In this document: positions 1 through 8,367 of the stretch, piece by piece
How the letters are laid out: every line of letters starts with the position of its first letter
Position numbering within the stretch: position 1 is the stretch's first letter
From: Silicimonas sp.
GTDB taxonomy: Bacteria > Pseudomonadota > Alphaproteobacteria > Rhodobacterales > Rhodobacteraceae
Length of the DNA: 64,000 nucleotides
Direction of reading: 5' to 3'
NCBI GenBank assembly: GCA_022824315.1
Contig: JAJEAC010000048.1
Coordinates: 25,973-89,972, forward strand
The notes under the pieces: generated by a model
The model's database searches: none
Told to the model about the DNA's origin: nothing
Seen by the model: only the letters and a program-made list of their open reading frames with translations
Translations under genes and position numbers: made by a program

Positions 1-524
1 ACTTTCGTGTGCTCGATGACCTCGGCACCGCGCTTGCGGGCAGCTCCGGCATAGGCATGCACGGTGCCGGTCGTGTCGAGATAGCCTTCGCGGTCGGCCC
101 ACATGGCTCCAAGGACACCGTCCGTCGACATGATCGGACAGCGCTTCCGGGCCTCGTCCGGAGAAATCAGTTCGCAATCGTGGATGCCGATCGACTGGAA
201 GACGCGAAAGGTCGCCTGCAGCCACTCCCAACGCTCGGGCGTCCCGGCGAGGGTCAGGCCTCCGGTCATGTGCATGCCGATGTCCTGTCCCGACTCCGTC
301 TCGATCTCGGACAGCAGGTCGATGGTGTAGGCTTGGAGCGCGGCCATGTTCGGATCCGCGTTCAGGGCGTGGAACCCGCCCGCCGCGTGCCAGGAGGATC
401 CGGCGGTCAGCACCGAACGCTCAAGGAGGCAGATGTCGGTCCAGCCGAATTTCGCGAGGTGGTAGAGAACCGAGGAGCCGACGACGCCGCCCCCGATCAC
501 GACGACACGATAATGAGATTTCAT
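1..524 (-). CDS. FAD-dependent oxidoreductase, sarcosine/dimethylglycine dehydrogenase-like (partial, 5' part only)
   Basis: Reading leftward from the ATG at 522-524, about 174 codons run off the window edge, so only the N-terminal part is present. The protein opens with a Rossmann FAD-binding motif, VVVIGGGVVGSSVLYHL, followed by LERSVLTAGSSWHAAGG. That serine-tryptophan-histidine stretch is typical of the DAO superfamily members that oxidise N-methylated glycines (sarcosine, dimethylglycine). A GGAGG Shine-Dalgarno lies about 7 bases upstream of the ATG. Known members pass the released one-carbon unit to tetrahydrofolate through a C-terminal GcvT domain, which would lie outside this window. 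The IclR regulator gene follows upstream on the same strand after a 213-base gap. Exact substrate cannot be read from this fragment. Confidence 0.85.
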   Translation of the reverse strand, partial: MKSHYRVVVIGGGVVGSSVLYHLAKFGWTDICLLERSVLTAGSSWHAAGGFHALNADPNMAALQAYTIDLLSEIETESGQDIGMHMTGGLTLAGTPERWEWLQATFRVFQSIGIHDCELISPDEARKRCPIMSTDGVLGAMWADREGYLDTTGTVHAYAGAARKRGAEVIEHTK

Positions 525-737
525 TGTCTGCCTCCACGGAACCTGTCGGCGCGAAATCACCATTCCTGAACCTGCCTGTCCAGAACTTTTCCTTGACCTG
601 CTTGCAGGTCTTGAAATCCGTGGAACCGGAATCGAGTGTGTCCACGCGTGCCCACAACGCACTCTCGTCATGCGGACGGATCCGCCGCCAACCCGCATCG
701 CCGGTTCGAGCGGCAATCCGGTGGTCGGTGTCGGCAA

Positions 738-1577
738 TCACTCCCCGCCTCGGCTTTCTTCGGTCTCATCCCGTGGCGGACCCTGTTCGTCCGGAAACCG
801 GCTCTCGTCCAGATCGAAAATCACTGTGGTCAGGCGTTCGGAGGCGTCGTGGAGGAGCGGCGCGAGGGACACGAGTTTCTCAAGCGAAAGCCGCTGGACT
901 GGCCCATGGGCCGCAAGCGAGGCAAAATAGCGGCCCGAGCGGTCACGCACCGGCACCGCGACGGCGACCATGTCGTCAAAGAATTCCTCGTTGTCGAGCG
1001 CGTATCCCTGCCTCGCGGCCGTCGCGAGTTCGTCCATGAGGTCGTCGACCTTCGTGATCGTGTTCCTGGTCAAGGGATCGAGCGTGATCCCGCTCACGAC
1101 CCTCCGGCGCTCGGCAACTGGCAGCGTGGCCAGGAACGTCTTCCCGCTGGCGGTGCAGTGGAAGGGCACATGGCTGCCGACAGGCAACTGAATCCGGAAC
1201 GGCCAGTTGGTTTCGACGCGGTCCTTGTAGCTCATGCCCGGGTTCTCGGGCATGACGAAATTCACGGTTTCGCCAACCTGGTCAGCCACCGACTTCAGGA
1301 TCTGGTGCCGTGCGACATGGCCGGAAGAGATGCGCAGGATGCCAGAGGCCATTTCGCGTGCACGCGGTCCAGGGCGCAGGTGCCCGCGCTTCGAGTCGCG
1401 CGCAAGATAGCCTTCTTCGACCAGGGTCTTGCAAAGCCGGTGCGCAGTCTGTTTCGGCAGCCCCACGAGCCGTCCGATTTCCGCTGCCGACAACGGCCCG
1501 CTTTGCCGCCCCATGGCTTCGAGAACGAGCATGGTGCGCAGGTTCGTGGGAATGCGTGCACCGCCATTCTTCGGCAT
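738..1577 (-). CDS. IclR-family transcriptional regulator
   Basis: A 279-residue protein with an N-terminal winged helix-turn-helix (about residues 15-75, including LSAAEIGRLVGLPKQTAHRL) and a C-terminal IclR effector-binding domain (GSHVPFHCTASGKTFLA, then YALDNEEF and VAVPVRD). Length and domain order match IclR proteins, which bind small carboxylates or aromatics and often control divergent catabolic genes. It is divergent from the GMC oxidoreductase gene, and the 116-bp gap between them carries an imperfect palindrome, so local control of GMC/TerC and perhaps the FAD enzyme is likely. The ligand is unknown. Confidence 0.93.
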   Translation of the reverse strand: MPKNGGARIPTNLRTMLVLEAMGRQSGPLSAAEIGRLVGLPKQTAHRLCKTLVEEGYLARDSKRGHLRPGPRAREMASGILRISSGHVARHQILKSVADQVGETVNFVMPENPGMSYKDRVETNWPFRIQLPVGSHVPFHCTASGKTFLATLPVAERRRVVSGITLDPLTRNTITKVDDLMDELATAARQGYALDNEEFFDDMVAVAVPVRDRSGRYFASLAAHGPVQRLSLEKLVSLAPLLHDASERLTTVIFDLDESRFPDEQGPPRDETEESRGGE

Positions 1578-1636
1578 GCCGCTCTTTCTCCGTTCAACGT
1601 GCTTGCAAATCCATGGTTTTCATGGTGCAATTCAAT

Positions 1637-1657
1637 AATGGGACAAATAGTCTCATT
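1637..1657. promoter_or_regulatory. candidate IclR operator palindrome
   Basis: An inverted repeat with arms AATGGGAC (1637-1644) and GTCTCATT (1650-1657) around a 5-base AAATA spacer, one mismatch between arms. It sits in the short AT-rich gap between the divergent IclR and GMC genes, where IclR-type operators usually occur. A short direct repeat CATGG...CATGG lies just to the left (about 1612-1625). Function is inferred from placement only. Confidence 0.45.
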
Positions 1658-1693
1658 TTTTGACTTTTTACGCAAGACCCCCGGGGGAGCTTT

Positions 1694-3331
1694 TTGGAAT
1701 TCGACTATGTCATCGTGGGGGCCGGGTCGGCAGGTTGCGTGATGGCGAACAGGTTGTCCGCTGACGGCAGGCATTCTGTCGCGCTTCTTGAGGCGGGCGG
1801 TCGTGACACCAATCCCTGGATCCACATTCCCGTTGGATATTTCAAGACCATGGGCAATCCGGGCACGGACTGGTGCTACCGAACGGAACCTGACCCGGGG
1901 CTCAACGGGCGCTCGATCATGTGGCCACGTGGCAAGGTGCTTGGCGGATCGAGTTCGATCAACGGACTCCTGTACGTACGCGGACAGCCAGAGGACTACG
2001 ACCACTGGCGACAGCTTGGGAATGTCGGCTGGAGCTGGGACGATGTCCTTCCTCTCTTCAAGCGGTCGGAGAGCTATGGCGACGGCGATGCGGCGCTCCG
2101 GGGGAGGGACGGACCGCTCAGCGTCTCGGATTCGGCTGTTCGGCGCGAGATTGTCGATCGTTGGGTGGAGGCGGCGGTGAACGCGGGCTATCCGGCCAAT
2201 CCCGACTACAACGGAGCAACGCAGGAAGGCGTCGGTCATTTTCAGTTGACGCTCAGGAACGGGCGGCGCTGCTCGTCCGCTGTTGCCTATCTCAGGCCGG
2301 CCATGCGCCGTGCCAACCTGACCGTCCTGACGGAATGCCTGGTTGAGGCGCTGGATTTCGATGAGCGCCGCGTGACTGGCGTCAAGGTGCGGCACAAGGG
2401 GCGGACCATGACCATCCGGGCAGGTCGCGAAGTCATTCTTGCTGCGGGTGCTGTCGCCTCTCCGCAGGTTCTCATGGTCTCGGGCATCGGCGCTGCGGAC
2501 GAGATTCGCGCCATGGGAATCAAGGTTGTGGCGGATCTGCCAGGCGTTGGGAAGAACCTCCAGGACCACCTTCAGGCCCGCCCGGTCTTCAGGACCAGCC
2601 TGTCGACCATCAACGCCGAGATCAACAGTTTCGCAAAGCAGTTCCTGATCGCGCTTCGCTATGCGGCGACGCGCTCCGGCCCCATGACGATGGCAGCGAG
2701 CCTCGGCACGGCATTCCTGAAGACGCGGCCTGAACTCGCCACGCCGGACATCCAGTTCCACATCCAGCCCTTCAGCGCGTCGGAAAGGATCAGCCAGCCA
2801 CACAGCTTCAATGCCTTCACGGCGAGCGTCCTTCAACTCAGGCCGGAAAGTCGCGGCGAGATTCGCCTGCGTTCCGCCGACATGCGGGACCACCCGAAGA
2901 TCCGCCCGAACTACCTCGCGACGCGGACCGACCAGCACACGATCGTCGAGGGCATTCGCGTCGCACGCAGGATCGCGTGCCAAAGCCCGCTTGCCGAGGT
3001 CATCACCGGAGAGTACACGCCCGGGGCGAAGGTTGCGGGGGACGATTACGAGGCGGTTCTCGACTGGGCGCGCAACACGTCCACGACAATCTACCACCCG
3101 ACAGGCACCTGCAAGATGGGCAGCGACCCGATGTCAGTGGTTGATTCCAGGCTGCGTGTGCACGGGATCGACGGCCTTCGCGTGGCGGATGCCTCGATCA
3201 TGCCGAACATCGTTTCGGGCAACACGAACGCGCCGACGATCATGATAGGCGAAAAGGCGAGCGACATGGTTCTTGAAGACACCATGACGGATCGAACCGG
3301 GCACGCCGTGTCCGCAGACAGGGCGGCATGA
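1694..3331 (+). CDS. GMC-family FAD oxidoreductase (choline/alcohol dehydrogenase-like)
   Basis: A 545-residue flavoprotein. The ADP-binding motif GAGSAGCVMANRL is at residues 9-21. The GMC signature regions are present (GRSIMWPRGKVLGGSSSING; GAVASPQVLMVSGIG), and the C-terminus has HPTGTCKMG with the expected catalytic His near residue 468 and an Asn in SGNTNAPT near 511. The family oxidises alcohols such as choline or glycerol-type polyols using FAD. The start is a TTG at 1694-1696, placed 4 bases after GGGGGAG; no in-frame ATG preserves the Rossmann fold. It overlaps the next gene by 4 bases, so the two are translationally coupled. Divergent from IclR. Substrate unknown; choline dehydrogenase (betA) is not assured. 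Confidence 0.93.
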   Translation: MEFDYVIVGAGSAGCVMANRLSADGRHSVALLEAGGRDTNPWIHIPVGYFKTMGNPGTDWCYRTEPDPGLNGRSIMWPRGKVLGGSSSINGLLYVRGQPEDYDHWRQLGNVGWSWDDVLPLFKRSESYGDGDAALRGRDGPLSVSDSAVRREIVDRWVEAAVNAGYPANPDYNGATQEGVGHFQLTLRNGRRCSSAVAYLRPAMRRANLTVLTECLVEALDFDERRVTGVKVRHKGRTMTIRAGREVILAAGAVASPQVLMVSGIGAADEIRAMGIKVVADLPGVGKNLQDHLQARPVFRTSLSTINAEINSFAKQFLIALRYAATRSGPMTMAASLGTAFLKTRPELATPDIQFHIQPFSASERISQPHSFNAFTASVLQLRPESRGEIRLRSADMRDHPKIRPNYLATRTDQHTIVEGIRVARRIACQSPLAEVITGEYTPGAKVAGDDYEAVLDWARNTSTTIYHPTGTCKMGSDPMSVVDSRLRVHGIDGLRVADASIMPNIVSGNTNAPTIMIGEKASDMVLEDTMTDRTGHAVSADRAA

Positions 3332-3999
3332 CAATGGAACTGATCTTTGACGTGGGCGCCATCATCGTCGCGGACCTGATTCTCTCGGGCGACAACGCGT
3401 TGATCATCGGCATGGCCGCCGCCGGCCTGTCGCCCGGACTTCGTGCGAAGGCAATCCTGTTCGGGATGGTGATCGCGGCTCTCCTGCGGGTGGTCTTCGC
3501 GGTCATTGCCACCACGCTGCTCGGCGTTCCGGGGCTTCTCTTCGTCGGCGGCCTTCTTCTCTGCTTGGTGTGCTGGAGACTCTATGCCGAGATTCGGAGC
3601 AATGTTGACGCCAAGGCCGAACTGGTGCTGGAGACGGCAGGTGATCCGCATGCCGGCTACACGGGCGCGCCACGGCGCACCCTCGCTTCGGCGCTCTGGA
3701 CAATCACTTTGGCGGACGTGTCGATGTCGCTCGACAACGTGTTGGCAGTTGCCGCGATTGCCGATGGGGACGTGCGCCTCCTGGTCTTCGGTCTCGCACT
3801 CGCGATCCTGCTGATGGCATTTGCGGCAACGATAATCATGAAGATCCTGGCCCGGTATCAATGGATTTCGTGGGTCGGACTATTGGTGCTGGTCTACGTC
3901 GCGGGCGAAATGCTGTTTCGCGGCGTGTTCGACATCAACTATGGGGTGGGTCCCATGCTGGGCCTTGTTGAAGGCATGGACTTCGGCAAGAGGCATTGA
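3328..3999 (+). CDS. TerC/YjbE-family integral membrane protein
   Basis: A 223-residue polytopic protein with about seven hydrophobic segments. It has the family's acidic membrane motifs LILSGDNALIIGMAA near the N-terminus and DVSMSLDNVLAVAAI in the middle. TerC/YjbE/Alx proteins are implicated in metal ion (often manganese) transport or membrane metal homeostasis. The gene overlaps the GMC stop codon (ATGA), suggesting one transcript. Why a metal-handling membrane protein is coupled to a GMC oxidoreductase is not obvious from sequence. A basic, polar loop about residues 85-115 separates the two halves. Confidence 0.9.
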   Translation: MTMELIFDVGAIIVADLILSGDNALIIGMAAAGLSPGLRAKAILFGMVIAALLRVVFAVIATTLLGVPGLLFVGGLLLCLVCWRLYAEIRSNVDAKAELVLETAGDPHAGYTGAPRRTLASALWTITLADVSMSLDNVLAVAAIADGDVRLLVFGLALAILLMAFAATIIMKILARYQWISWVGLLVLVYVAGEMLFRGVFDINYGVGPMLGLVEGMDFGKRH

Positions 4000-4083
4000 G
4001 CGGAGTAGAGACAACCCGGTCGCAGCGCCTTCGGCGGCCGGTTTCTGAAAGTTCGGGAAGGCATGCAAAGTGGGAGAACGAAA

Positions 4084-5196
4084 ATGTTCGCAATTCCAAG
4101 ACTGACCAGAACCGCCGCGGCAGCCGCCGTCGGCGTGGCGATGATGGCGCAAGCCTCGTTCGCCGAAACAGTGATACGAGTTCAATCGGTGATCCCGTCG
4201 AGTGCCGACGAGATCGTGATGCTGAAGGACTTCGCCGAAGACGTACGGGCGCTGACCGACGGCGGAGTCGTGATCGAGGTGCTGCCCGCAGGCGCTGTCG
4301 TCGGCGTGCAGGAAACGCTCGACGCGGTGGATGCAGGCCTCATCGAGGGCGGATTCGCCTGGACGCACTATTGGTCGGGCAAGCATCCGGCCGCCATGCT
4401 CTTCGGTTCGCCCGTTGCGGGCGCCGGCGTTGGCATGGACAACATCGCCTTCCTGAGCTGGTTCCTGTCCGCTGGCGGCAAGGAACTCTACGAGCAGCTC
4501 TGGGACGAGATGGGCGTGAACGTGGTGGGCTTCATGCTCCAGCCCGTCGGCCCCGAGGCCCTTGGCTGGTTCAAGGAGCCGATCACGTCGATGGACGATT
4601 TCCGCAAGTACCGCTTCCGCACACCTCCGGGCATTCCAGGCCAGACCTACAAGGACATTGGCGTGGCCTCGGTTGCCATGGGCGGGGGCGACATCCTCCC
4701 GGCCCTTGAGAAGGGCACCATCGATGCTGCGGAATGGTGCTGCCCGAAGCCGGACTCGGTCTTCGGCTTCCAGAAGGTCCTGAAGCACTACTACCTGCAA
4801 GGCCTTCATCAGGTTGTCGTGAACGCGGACCTCTACATCAACAAGGACGTGTTCAATTCGCTGACCCCGCTTCAGCAAAAGGCAATCGAAGTGGCGGCCA
4901 ACGCCTCGCTGATGAAGTCCTTGGCCTACCGGATCAACGAGAACGGCAAGGCGCTTGACAGCCTCATCAACGACCATGGCGTACAGCTTCATGACACGCC
5001 GGCGGACTACTTCCCGGCTTACATGAACGCGGCGAACGCAGCGCTCGAGACCAATGCGGGCGAGAACGAGTTCTTCGCCAAGGTCTGGCAGTCCCAGAAG
5101 GACTTCGCGAAAACCGCGATTCCGTTCTGGGCAGGCGCGCAGACGTCAAACGCCAACCTGGGACGGGCGTACGCCGACCAGCTTCTTGGCAAGTAA
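4084..5196 (+). CDS. TRAP transporter periplasmic substrate-binding protein (DctP family)
   Basis: A 370-residue secreted protein. The N-terminus is a classic signal peptide (basic start, then AAAAAVGVAMMAQASFA before ETVIRVQ). The body matches DctP proteins of the TRAP family: VLPAGAVVGVQETLDAVDAG, and the substrate-carboxylate/sulfonate region FRTPPGIPG with Arg in KYRFRTPP. The ATG at 4084 is preferred over the in-frame ATG at 4063 because GGGAG lies 7 bases before it and the signal peptide starts there. It leads a three-gene TRAP operon. By context with the downstream decarboxylase/HpsN-like genes the ligand could be a C3 sulfonate. A strong hairpin follows the stop codon. Confidence 0.92.
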   Translation: MFAIPRLTRTAAAAAVGVAMMAQASFAETVIRVQSVIPSSADEIVMLKDFAEDVRALTDGGVVIEVLPAGAVVGVQETLDAVDAGLIEGGFAWTHYWSGKHPAAMLFGSPVAGAGVGMDNIAFLSWFLSAGGKELYEQLWDEMGVNVVGFMLQPVGPEALGWFKEPITSMDDFRKYRFRTPPGIPGQTYKDIGVASVAMGGGDILPALEKGTIDAAEWCCPKPDSVFGFQKVLKHYYLQGLHQVVVNADLYINKDVFNSLTPLQQKAIEVAANASLMKSLAYRINENGKALDSLINDHGVQLHDTPADYFPAYMNAANAALETNAGENEFFAKVWQSQKDFAKTAIPFWAGAQTSNANLGRAYADQLLGK

Positions 5197-5206
5197 GTGA
5201 ATTGGG

Positions 5207-5235
5207 GGGGGCCGCGGAATGCGATCGCGGCCCCC
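5207..5235 (+). terminator. strong GC hairpin between dctP and dctQ (attenuator/mRNA-stabiliser)
   Basis: Perfect 10-bp inverted repeat GGGGGCCGCG (5207-5216) and CGCGGCCCCC (5226-5235) with a 9-base loop, 10 bases after the DctP stop. There is no T-tract, so partial termination or 3'-end protection is more likely than full termination. This would let the binding protein be made in excess over the permeases. Confidence 0.65.
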
Positions 5236-5342
5236 TCGTGACCAGGACGGTCGGGCCGTTCTGCTGCGGGCCGGGATTGACGGCGCTTGCAGATTGGGCG
5301 CGCAAGTGATTGACAGGGGCAGGCACTTTGGGAGGGCGAGAG

Positions 5343-5954
5343 GTGAACGACCTCGACGACATAGACCTAGAAGCCGGTGACGAATTGCTTGCGGAGGCCC
5401 GTGGCGGGCCGGACACACCCCTTCCGGACGACATGCATCCTCTCGCCAGTCGGGTCGTTTGGGCGCTGGACTGGTTTGCAGAGTGGCAGGGCCGGATCGT
5501 CTGCCTGATGGTTGCGCCGATCATCATCGTGATGGTCTACGAGGTCATCGCCCGCAAGTTCTTCATTGCACCCACGCTTTGGGCATTTGACATCTCGCGC
5601 ATGCTGTACGGCATGTCGTTCATGCTTGGCGCGGCGTACGCTCTCATGCGCGGCCTGCATATCCGCGCGGACTTTCTCTACCGGGGTTTCTCGGTGAAGA
5701 CACAGGGTCGGGTTGACATCCTGCTCTACGTCACGCTCTTCATGCCCGGGATGATCTTTCTTCTGTGGGCGGGGTACGGATTCGCCGAGAAGAGCTTCCT
5801 GCAGAACGAGCGCGCCGGCGACAGCACTTGGGCGCCGGTTGTCTGGCCCGTCAAGATTGCCCTGGCCGCCGGGGTCTTCTTTCTCGTCCTCCAGGGCGTC
5901 TCCGAGATCCTGAAGTCGTGGTATGCGGCGACGCGCGGCCGGTGGCCACGCTGA
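5343..5954 (+). CDS. TRAP transporter small permease (DctQ family)
   Basis: A 203-residue protein with four predicted membrane segments beginning around residue 50 (IVCLMVAPIIIVMVYEVIARK) and typical DctQ features: FDISRMLYGMSFMLGAAYALM, then LHIRADFLYR. The N-terminal 40 residues are acidic and cytoplasmic. GTG at 5343 is chosen because GGGAGG lies 7 bases before it; a TTG at 5310 would place that Shine-Dalgarno inside the gene. Its stop overlaps the DctM ATG by one base. DctQ and DctM together form the sodium-driven membrane transporter that receives ligand from DctP. Confidence 0.9.
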   Translation: MNDLDDIDLEAGDELLAEARGGPDTPLPDDMHPLASRVVWALDWFAEWQGRIVCLMVAPIIIVMVYEVIARKFFIAPTLWAFDISRMLYGMSFMLGAAYALMRGLHIRADFLYRGFSVKTQGRVDILLYVTLFMPGMIFLLWAGYGFAEKSFLQNERAGDSTWAPVVWPVKIALAAGVFFLVLQGVSEILKSWYAATRGRWPR

Positions 5955-7285
5955 TGTTCGAGATTGCCAACGAGACAATCGGGCTCCTGATGATCGGAGC
6001 GATGCTGTTCGCGATCTTCGTGGGGTTCCCGATATCCTTCACGCTCATCTTCCTCGGACTCGTCTTTGGGGCCTGGGGCATCGGGATCAAGCTCACGGTC
6101 TTCCTGATGACGCTCCAGGTCTACGGCTCGATGATGGAGCAGACGCTCGCGGCGGTGCCGCTGTTCGTCTTCATGGGATTCATGATGGAGCAGGCCGGAC
6201 TGATGGAGCGACTGTTCGCGGCCGTGCAGCTCATGCTGGCGCGGATGAAGGGATCGCTCTTCGTCGCCGTCCTGTTCGTCAGCGTGATTTTTGGCGCTGC
6301 CACCGGCATCGTCGGCGCCAGCGTCACCATCCTCGGCATCATGGCGGCGACCACGATGAACCGTTCGGGCTACGATGTCCGTCTGGCCTCCGGCACGATC
6401 ACCGCCGGCGGCACGCTCGGAATCCTCATCCCGCCTTCGATCATGCTCGTTGTCATGGGGCCAGTTCTCGAGATTCCCGTGACCGATCTTTTCGCGGCGG
6501 CGATCTTCCCCGGCATCATGATGGCAGTGCTCTATCTCGTCTACGCGATGGTACGGTGCTGGCTGAATCCGTCACTCGGCCCGCCCTTGCCGGAAGAGCT
6601 GATCCCCAAGGACCGGTCGCATGTCTGGCGGGAGTTCTTCCTTGGCCTTGTGCCGCCGACATTCCTGATCGCCTTTGCGCTCGGTTCGATCCTCACGGGA
6701 TGGGCGACTCCGACGGAGGGTGCCGGAATGGGGGCGTTCGGAGCGATCCTGCTCACGCTGCTCTATCGCAAGTTCTCCTGGTCTAGCACCTACGACGCCT
6801 TGAAGAAGACGCTCGAAATCTCCGTTCTGATCCTCTTCCTGGTTGCGGCCTCGAATTTCTTCGGCGCGGTCTTCTCGCGACTTGGCACGCCGACCATGAT
6901 CACGGAACTGCTGCTTTCCTGGGATCTCTCGGCGGCAATGGTGGTCATCCTGATCCTTGCCCTGATTTTCCTGCTCGGATGGCCCTTGGAATGGGTGCCC
7001 ATCGTGCTCATCATCCTGCCGATCCTCTATCCCTTGCTGATCGAGTTGCAGGTGGACAAGGTGTGGTTCGCAATTCTCGTCGCGGTCTGCCTGCAGACGG
7101 CATGGTTATCGCCACCGGTGGCGTTATCGGCATATTTCCTGAAAGGCGTGGTGCCGAGCTGGGACCTGAAGGACATTTATCTCGGCATGATGCAGTTCAT
7201 GGTGATCCAGCTCCTGGGCCTGGCAATCGTGTTCCTTTTCCCGGCGATCGCGACCTGGCTTCCCGGGTACATCTACGGCAACTGA
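5954..7285 (+). CDS. TRAP transporter large permease (DctM family)
   Basis: A 443-residue polytopic protein with about 11-12 membrane segments. It has the DctM hallmarks VFMGFMMEQAG, ATGIVGASVTILGIMAA and GTLGILIPPSIMLVVMG, and a C-terminal LSPPVALSAYFLKGV. Start ATG at 5954 overlaps the DctQ stop (TGATG), so longer upstream starts inside dctQ are rejected. It completes the TRAP importer. It converges on the ComDE/HpsN-type operon with only 25 bases between stop codons, consistent with a single functional locus transcribed from both sides. Confidence 0.93.
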   Translation: MFEIANETIGLLMIGAMLFAIFVGFPISFTLIFLGLVFGAWGIGIKLTVFLMTLQVYGSMMEQTLAAVPLFVFMGFMMEQAGLMERLFAAVQLMLARMKGSLFVAVLFVSVIFGAATGIVGASVTILGIMAATTMNRSGYDVRLASGTITAGGTLGILIPPSIMLVVMGPVLEIPVTDLFAAAIFPGIMMAVLYLVYAMVRCWLNPSLGPPLPEELIPKDRSHVWREFFLGLVPPTFLIAFALGSILTGWATPTEGAGMGAFGAILLTLLYRKFSWSSTYDALKKTLEISVLILFLVAASNFFGAVFSRLGTPTMITELLLSWDLSAAMVVILILALIFLLGWPLEWVPIVLIILPILYPLLIELQVDKVWFAILVAVCLQTAWLSPPVALSAYFLKGVVPSWDLKDIYLGMMQFMVIQLLGLAIVFLFPAIATWLPGYIYGN

Positions 7286-7310
7286 GCCGCGCGAGGAGTC
7301 GAAGGCAGGT

Positions 7311-7895
7311 TCAGGCAGCCGCCACGGCCTGCATGAAACGGTCGCGAATGGTGACCGGATCCATGGTTATGACCGGCATCTTCGCATTGCCGCTTTCGCA
7401 CTTGCAGATGATGACCGTTGCCTCTCCCGCCTTCAGCGCCTCTTGGAGCACGGTGCCGGTGTCTTCAGCACGACACTCGACGACGCGCTCGCAGCCTGCC
7501 GCACTTGCCATGCCGGCGAGCGACGTCTTCCTGCCGGTATAGGTCGGCTGGTCGCCGGTCGAGCCGTAGGAGCCGTTGTCGATCACGAGAAGAATGTAGT
7601 TGGACGCGGGATTGTTCGCGATCGTGGGCAACGTTCCGAGGTTCGTGAGGATCGAGCCGTCGCCGTCGATCACGACCACGGGTTTCGGCTGCACCAGGGC
7701 AAGGCCCAACCCGATGGACGACGCCAGTCCCATCGTGCCAAGCATGTAGAAGTTCGACGGCTGATCATCGATCGCGTGAAGCTCCTGGCTTGGAATGCCG
7801 ATGTTGCAGATGACAAGCTGGTCGCGCAGGACGGGCGCGATTTCCTGAAGGATTTCAGACCGGATCAACTCAGTATCCTCCCCAGAACGATGCAT
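7311..7895 (-). CDS. comE: sulfopyruvate decarboxylase beta subunit (ComE-like; TPP-binding)
   Basis: A 194-residue thiamine-diphosphate-binding half-enzyme. The TPP/Mg motif begins GDGSILTNLGTLPTI and ends near VIDNGSYGSTG, the usual GDG-x(about 25)-N spacing. In sulfonate catabolism ComD and ComE together decarboxylate sulfopyruvate to sulfoacetaldehyde. The closely related phosphonopyruvate decarboxylase does the same chemistry on phosphonopyruvate and cannot be excluded by motif alone. Context favours sulfonate: an HpsN-like gene in the same operon and no phosphonate genes nearby. It overlaps the alpha subunit by 26 bases and is last in a five-gene minus-strand operon. Confidence 0.8.
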   Translation of the reverse strand: MHRSGEDTELIRSEILQEIAPVLRDQLVICNIGIPSQELHAIDDQPSNFYMLGTMGLASSIGLGLALVQPKPVVVIDGDGSILTNLGTLPTIANNPASNYILLVIDNGSYGSTGDQPTYTGRKTSLAGMASAAGCERVVECRAEDTGTVLQEALKAGEATVIICKCESGNAKMPVITMDPVTIRDRFMQAVAAA

Positions 7896-8367
7896 CGGTC
7901 AGGATCGCGACCGGCTTTGAGCACATGAACGTGTAGTCGAGGATCTTCGGCAGTTCCTCGACATCCTCCCGCCGATGGAAGTGATAGGCCGGAATGTGCA
8001 GCTGTGTGAGCAGCGCCTTGGTGTGCACGGCCATTTCCACCTGGCATGCAACGGGCTCGCCAGGCTCTCCGCGATAGGAAATCAGCATCGGTAGCGGCAT
8101 GCGGTAGAACTGGATCAGCGTTGCAAGGGTGTTGATCGTCACGCCAAGCGCCGTGTTCTGCATGATTATTGCAGAGCGTCGGCCGCCCATCCACGCCCCG
8201 GCGCAAAGGCCCATGCCTTCGTCTTCCTTGTTGGAGGGAACGTGTAGAATCTCGGGATGCCTGTCGACTTCCGCGATTACGCCAGCGAGTTGCTTGCAGG
8301 GGACGGTCGTCACGAACCCAATCCCTGCGGTGACGAGATCGCCGGCTATTTTCTCGTGAATGTTCAC
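7870..8367 (-). CDS. comD: sulfopyruvate decarboxylase alpha subunit (ComD-like; TPP PYR domain)
   Basis: A 165-residue pyrimidine-binding domain protein of the TPP enzyme family. It shows FVTTVPCKQLAGVI near the N-terminus, PSNKEDEGMGLCAGAWMGG with the cofactor-activating glutamate, and a C-terminal FWGGY. Splitting into PYR (this) and PP (next) polypeptides is characteristic of ComDE, which converts sulfopyruvate to sulfoacetaldehyde plus CO2. The gene overlaps the zinc dehydrogenase by 4 bases and ComE by 26 bases, so all three are translationally coupled. Phosphonopyruvate decarboxylase is the alternative reading. Confidence 0.8.
   Translation of the reverse strand: MNIHEKIAGDLVTAGIGFVTTVPCKQLAGVIAEVDRHPEILHVPSNKEDEGMGLCAGAWMGGRRSAIIMQNTALGVTINTLATLIQFYRMPLPMLISYRGEPGEPVACQVEMAVHTKALLTQLHIPAYHFHRREDVEELPKILDYTFMCSKPVAILTDASFWGGY

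Noticed and set aside
636..1742. 368-residue plus-strand ORF over the IclR gene
   Set aside because: Complement shadow of a full-length IclR regulator, no domain of its own.
1295..3097. 600-residue minus-strand ORF over the GMC gene
   Set aside because: Shadow frame of a GC-rich gene; composition is Arg/His-rich and no domain is recognisable.
5765..5953. Longer start for the DctM permease
   Set aside because: The extension runs inside dctQ in another frame, is Arg/Gly-rich and has no conservation; the ATG at 5954 overlaps the dctQ stop as usual.
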